DNA of 64,000 bases from Trichoplusia ni. Lineage: Eukaryota > Arthropoda > Insecta > Lepidoptera > Noctuidae. Under the pieces are notes generated by a model. It was given only the letters and a program-made list of their open reading frames with translations. It had not been told where the DNA came from and searched no databases. A program made the position numbers and the translations under genes. Each line of letters begins with the position of its first letter. The first letter of the stretch is position 1. This document shows positions 61,401 through 64,000 of this stretch, one piece after another. The stretch lies in assembly GCF_003590095.1 (NCBI RefSeq), contig NC_039494.1, positions 1,116,001 to 1,180,000 on the forward strand. The letters run 5' to 3'.

Positions 61401-63426
61401 TTTAATGCCACATTATAAAAAAAATAAAAACAAACTATTTCGTCCAAAAAATAAAATATATTTTTTTAGTGTGAGCAACCCTTATCACTTTGGGGTATGA
61501 AAAATAGATGTTGTTCTATTCTCAGACCTACCCAATATGTATATAAAATTTCATAAAAATCAGTCGAACCGTTTCGGAGGAGTACGGTAACTAACATCGT
61601 GACACAGGAATTTTATATATTAGAAGATTAGTCATATAGAAATAAAAAAAATAACCTCATATGAGGAAAAGGCCGGGTGCTGTAACACGATGTATGTTTT
61701 ATATTTGTATCCAAGATGAATATCTTTAAAATTAAATTGCAATTTTATTAAAAAAAAGAAAGCACTGAAACAAAAATAATATAAGTATTTTTCATAGCAA
61801 AAGATTTTAATAAAAATCTTTAACAGAACAGAATTATAAATTAAAAAATACTCCAATCGAGAAATTTTACGAATCGTATATTTGTGTACTACGGAGAAGT
61901 ACAAATACTTTTAATTAATAACGTTGCAACATGTTGTAAAATTAACAATTACGTAAGTTTTATAATAACACTTAATTAAATTTATGATTTTACATTTTAT
62001 TAACCAAGCAATATAAAAAAAACAATATTCCATAAAACAGACTAGAAACTACGTTTATTTAATTACAACGTCATTGTTTCGGTGTGACAAGTCTGTTCTA
62101 ACCCTGAAATGCAGATGTGCTAGATAAATAGCTACAGGCCGCTCTTTATTGCACAGGGACGTAATACTGTCAAGTGAACAGTGAGAGCGCACCTTGCCTT
62201 GTCGTCGGCGTTCGTAACTTGTCTTCATGCTCCCCTGTGGATTAATCAAAAGCACATTTGTTTGAGTTCTTTGTTGTGTTAAGCTCTTGTTGCCTTAAAA
62301 GATACCCGTGATAAATGTTTGTAAACAAATACGCACTACGCTCGTGTGAAAGTGTTTACGAACCCTAATTAGTGTAATATTCGTAATCTAGAAGCCGCCT
62401 TGTCATTTGTTTGAATTGCATTAAGAGTGATACTGTAAATTTTTCTTCAACGCGACTTAATTTAAATCACTAACTTTTTTAATTAGTTCACCTATACAAA
62501 ACTCATTTTATATTTAAGCAACATTAATTCCACAGTATTACAGCATTCAAACTTTATGATTACTATAAAAAGGTCGTGATGACGTTAATTTGGAGCAAGT
62601 AACGTAACGTTTTGCTTTGTTACAGGGCTGCGTCGGTCGACGTCGCACATCGGAGTGCTGGCGATATTCAACTGTTTGTTGTACAGATACTGGTGAGAAT
62701 TAACATATAAATAACTAGTTTATTGTAATGTACAACTATTGTTGCTATAACGCTTTTATTCTTAGAGAGAAAAGTAGCGTTAAGAATTTCAGATTAAACG
62801 AAATAAATAAATTAAATTCCAAAAAAAACTAAGTTGACTGAGTCAAAACTAAAAATGACAAGCAATATTTTTTTGATTTGGTATATAACGAAAAGAATGA
62901 AATATTCAGGCTCACCGATTTCAATTGGGAATTCGTATATTTCAGTCACAGTCACAGTTTTTACTATTATTCGTTTGCAGCTTACAATGTTGTTCACAAT
63001 ACAAATTACGATTCGAAATCATTTATTTTATAATATGAATCTCGTTCACGTTGCCCTGTCGATGCGCGGAGTAATTGAGAATGGATTGAATATGTCGCAT
63101 CGTGGTCAGCGTTGTGGACATATTCACATCGAAATATGAATGCAAAACGCCATTGTTGTCATTGTTTTGAACAGTAACATTATCTACGTGAACTGAATGA
63201 AGAGCTTAAAATGTTTATGCTTGAACATTTAATAGATATCCATATGAAGGGTGGTTAAATCGCATTTAATATTCATAATAATATGTAGCAAAGTAAATTA
63301 TGTGGTATACTCACATCCTGTATTCAGTTTTGATTTAGCGAATAATTCTTTAATCATAAGTTGTAAGCTATTATTGTGTTGATAAAATAATACAATTATT
63401 TTTATTTTGACAGGACTGTCCGATGA
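40456..63426 (+). CDS. beat: Beaten path (beat) family protein, two Ig domains (spliced gene)
   Basis: Joined exons give a protein of about 361 residues. A signal peptide (about 1-18) starts the chain. Ig domain 1 has Cys40, the K-W-Y core (54-56) and Cys108 in GRYRCEVSA. A linker VVELPEMGPSV (128-138) leads to Ig domain 2 with Cys155, Trp168 and Cys301. The family signatures VKWY.G..EF.R..PKE, GRYRCEVSA.AP.F.T, LTWL.NG and GRV.V.C.A...S......L..EERP are all present. Beat proteins act at the surface of, or are secreted by, neurons in axon guidance and pair with Sidestep-family receptors. Which paralog this is cannot be decided here. Possible N-glycosylation sites include Asn154, Asn165 and Asn298. 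The C-terminus (S/N/G-rich stretch, then HIGVLAIFNCLLYRYW) looks like a weak GPI-anchor signal. Residues of about 180-280 form an unusual insertion. The start at 40456 (ccaacATGG) is preferred over in-frame ATG 40423 because it puts the hydrophobic core near the N-terminus. Confidence 0.9.
40499..47302. other. beat intron 2
   Basis: Intron of 6.8 kb, AT-rich. Apart from the minus-strand SINE fragment at 45290-45425 I see nothing that looks like an exon or structured RNA. ORFs on either strand are short and lack domains. Confidence 0.7.
45290..45425 (-). mobile_element. tRNA-derived SINE fragment
   Basis: Read on the minus strand, a B-box-like gatttgattcccgcgtagg (from about 45402 down) is followed by acaact and by gtctgggtgtcttgtg, the same core found in the SINE at 6334. 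The tRNA-like head is mostly missing beyond 45425. The distal end is uncertain. Confidence 0.55.
47303..47511 (+). CDS. beat: beat exon 3: first half of Ig domain 1
   Basis: The acceptor gttttgtgttaag is somewhat weak and the donor gat|gtgagt is at 47512 (phase 0). It encodes GLRDIQLSVPEAV, Cys40 in ATLGCRW, TVKWYHGAQEFFRFVPKE and ends TGISVD. This is the most diagnostic beat exon. It is strongly GC-rich compared with its introns. Confidence 0.93.
49138..49273 (+). CDS. beat: beat exon 4: second half of Ig domain 1
   Basis: The acceptor tgtgtggtcag is at 49137 and the donor gtgg|gtgagt at 49274 (phase 1). It encodes VSRSGAQQVVLRGVSRGLSG, then RYRCEVSADAPFFHTVYKS with Cys108, the disulfide partner of Cys40. 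A detached 3' end of a non-LTR element lies 43 nt downstream in the intron. Confidence 0.93.
49317..49475 (+). mobile_element. Detached 3' end of a non-LTR element
   Basis: Similar to the last 150 nt of the element at 21813-26049: gagtttgt.gcgcc.tttctt near the start, then gaccttc, agtgc.a.ttagtagcc and taataaatga.ttttga at the end. It is a severely 5'-truncated copy of a related element or a SINE sharing its tail, inserted in sense orientation close to exon 4. Confidence 0.7.
49476..55669. other. beat intron 4 (main part)
   Basis: AT-rich intron sequence without recognised genes. A CpG-rich island with a YY1-like gccgccattttg block and a 49-codon frame lies at 54590-54863. Confidence 0.65.
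54590..54863 (+). other. CpG-rich intronic island with a small open frame
   Basis: A block rich in CG dinucleotides in an otherwise AT-rich intron contains gccgccattttg, identical to the YY1/Pleiohomeotic core region (GCCAT). A 49-codon frame starts at 54714 in good context (caaaATGG) and ends at 54863. Its protein (begins MEPARMEDEY) has no domain I recognise. It may be an alternative promoter or Polycomb-type element rather than a gene. Confidence 0.3.
55670..55803 (+). CDS. beat: beat exon 5: linker and start of Ig domain 2
   Basis: The acceptor ggccttttgcag ends at 55669 and the donor gag|gtaaac is at 55804 (phase 0). It completes a split Glu codon and encodes LPEMGPSVRAQKSWYSIGDM, Cys155 in RANCTS, and NLTWLLNGQE with Trp168. 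It has two potential N-glycosylation sites. Confidence 0.93.
56401..56760 (+). CDS. beat: beat exon 6: enlarged C-D region of Ig domain 2
   Basis: Exactly 120 codons, phase 0 at both ends, between acceptor cccgtcatag and donor aaa|gtgagt. It starts VKGLDIPLHDTSY and ends SQLVIRVQSVHFRK, both of which align to the beat core. In between, about 65-70 residues more than I recall for other Beat proteins form a charged, Ser/Asn/Glu-rich, probably disordered segment (for example KNKEEST and NISTEEEKSNKSSS). The frame is open throughout, and splice sites and phase fit, so it is genuine coding sequence rather than read-through intron. Confidence 0.88.
57315..57410. repeat. Degenerate tandem repeat, 32-nt unit
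   Basis: Units at 57315-57346 and 57347-57378 match at about 24 of 32 positions; a third, poorer partial unit follows. They lie directly upstream of beat exon 7, within 70 nt of its acceptor. Confidence 0.6.
57478..57601 (+). CDS. beat: beat exon 7: end of Ig domain 2
   Basis: The acceptor gcggcgtttgtcacag ends at 57477 and the donor cag|gtaaca is at 57602 (phase 1). It encodes GRVNVTCVAHVLSVWSNSG with Cys301, then LDEERPQIAPVMGSRDSNS. The VTC.AH and EERP phrases are typical of the family. Confidence 0.92.
60348..60604 (+). repeat. Interspersed repeat, family A copy 2
   Basis: Starts actagctgttgcccgcgac and ends tatatattagtatagata. It is collinear with the copy at 21546-21812, with small indels, chiefly a shorter acaaac run. 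Same orientation. Confidence 0.8.
61342..61630 (+). repeat. Interspersed repeat, family B copy 2
   Basis: Starts actagctgacccagcaaacg and ends ttttatatattagaagatta. The interior contains ctcagacctaccc and gtcgaaccgtttcggagga. It is the better preserved of the two family B copies. Start and end motifs echo family A. Confidence 0.75.
62626..62692 (+). CDS. beat: beat exon 8: hydrophobic C-terminal tail
   Basis: The acceptor gctttgttacag ends at 62625. It encodes (G)LRRSTSHIGVLAIFNCLLYRY and two bases of a Trp codon, then donor ctg|gtgaga at 62693. If the intron is retained, the Trp codon is completed by the donor G and a TGA follows at 62694-62696. If it is spliced to 63414, the Trp codon is restored and TVR-stop follows. 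AATAAA motifs at 62802 and 62806 could serve the retained form. Confidence 0.75.
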
Positions 63427-63700
63427 TCAGAAGACTAAGGAAATATGAACTTGTCATTTTCTCATCTAAAATCAGTGTTAGACTTTAGTGATTGAAAAAT
63501 TACATGAAAATGATGCAGGTAACATTATTTTATCGACAACGTGAGTTGAACGTAGTGAATTTTATACTTGTAAATAATTAATTAGTCTTGTATCTAGTAC
63601 TTTTAAGATGATAGTGATGTTTCGCTTCGACGAACCTTATGTACGTAACTGTTATTTAAAAATAAGAACTTTAAAATAAAGGAGATCCCTGTTTTTATAT
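63414..63700 (+). other. beat terminal exon: last codons and 3' UTR
   Basis: A strong acceptor (tttttattttgacag, ending 63413) opens the exon. The first 13 nt complete Trp and add Thr-Val-Arg-stop (63424-63426). The 3' UTR of about 270 nt ends at the poly(A) signal at 63675. The right-hand border is estimated from that signal. Confidence 0.6.
63675..63680 (+). terminator. Poly(A) signal AATAAA
   Basis: Canonical AATAAA followed within 15-30 nt by T-rich and GT-rich sequence (ctgtttttatattgtgtt), the usual arrangement for cleavage and polyadenylation. It is placed about 250 nt after the beat stop codon in the last exon. Confidence 0.7.
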
Positions 63701-63835
63701 TGTGTTATTAATTAAGTAGAAAAAATACTACCTTACCCACCAATATTTAAATAACCGAATAAAAGAAAGGAATAAAGGTACTGAATTATTATTAAAACTA
63801 AAAAGCTCAATTTTGTTTCACAAAATTGGAAAAGT

Positions 63836-64000
63836 CAAAAAAAAAAAAAAAAAAAAATATTATTTATTTGACACAAGTAAACATAATCATAAAATCTTAC
63901 ATGGAGACCTCCTTTTAAGTAAGTATTTACCTGTGCTAGGAGGCCTCGCTCTTCCTAATTACATCATAAACATTGTGTATCAAATTAATAGTAGATAAAA
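63836..64000 (-). repeat. Non-LTR 3'-end-like repeat, family C copy 2 (cut by window end)
   Basis: After a run of about 19 A at 63839-63857, the sequence shares with 28877-29030 the blocks gagacctccttttaagtaag and taggaggcc. On the minus strand it ends in an aataaataata signal. It continues beyond the window. Confidence 0.65.

Larger units (their letters stand above)
57602..62625. other. beat intron 7
   Basis: Intron of 5.0 kb, AT-rich, with two interspersed repeats (60348-60604, 61342-61630). No exon or RNA gene is recognised. Confidence 0.7.

Noticed and set aside
1..64000. CRISPR array, bacterial operon or prophage content
   Set aside because: No regularly spaced direct repeats and no dense gene packing; introns, SINEs and non-LTR elements show a eukaryotic nuclear genome.

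Overview
The window looks like nuclear DNA from a moth or butterfly (Lepidoptera). It is AT-rich, with small GC-rich coding exons separated by kilobase introns. It carries tRNA-derived SINEs, the 'actagctg...tatatattag' interspersed repeats and a non-LTR retrotransposon with a TTTTGA tail, all of which I recognise from lepidopteran genomes. The order-level assignment is inference from these repeats and has not been checked by a database search.

Only one host gene can be supported: a beaten-path (beat) family gene on the + strand. It codes for a secreted or surface-anchored two-immunoglobulin-domain protein of about 358-361 residues. Coding exons are at 40456-40498, 47303-47511, 49138-49273, 55670-55803, 56401-56760, 57478-57601, 62626-62692 and 63414-63426, and all phases join cleanly. 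The ATG exon appears to start at 40253 with 5' UTR. A possible non-coding first exon lies about 19 kb upstream at 20749-20953. A poly(A) signal at 63675 closes the gene. Exon 6 is unusual because it inserts a long, charged, low-complexity segment inside the second Ig domain.

Between the candidate first exon and the ATG exon sits a non-LTR retrotransposon (21813-26049). It has a 5'-truncated ORF1 with an SGNH-esterase-like domain and an uninterrupted ORF2 with endonuclease and reverse transcriptase. Its 3' UTR ends in TTTTGA repeats. The most interesting signal in the window is at the ORF1/ORF2 junction. ORF2 has no usable ATG, and the 46-nt overlap contains a textbook -1 frameshift heptamer (T TTA AAC) in the correct frame, followed by a GC-rich stem-loop. 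This points to an ORF1-ORF2 fusion made by programmed frameshifting.

The first 20.7 kb shows no supportable gene. It has one SINE, a 59-nt near-perfect palindrome and a few CpG-rich patches. The introns hold further SINEs, pairs of related repeats (21546/60348, 27052/61342, 28877/63836), a detached 3' end of a relative of the non-LTR element (49317) and two strong hairpins (34454, 35673). Most other open frames are short, AT-driven and without recognisable domains.
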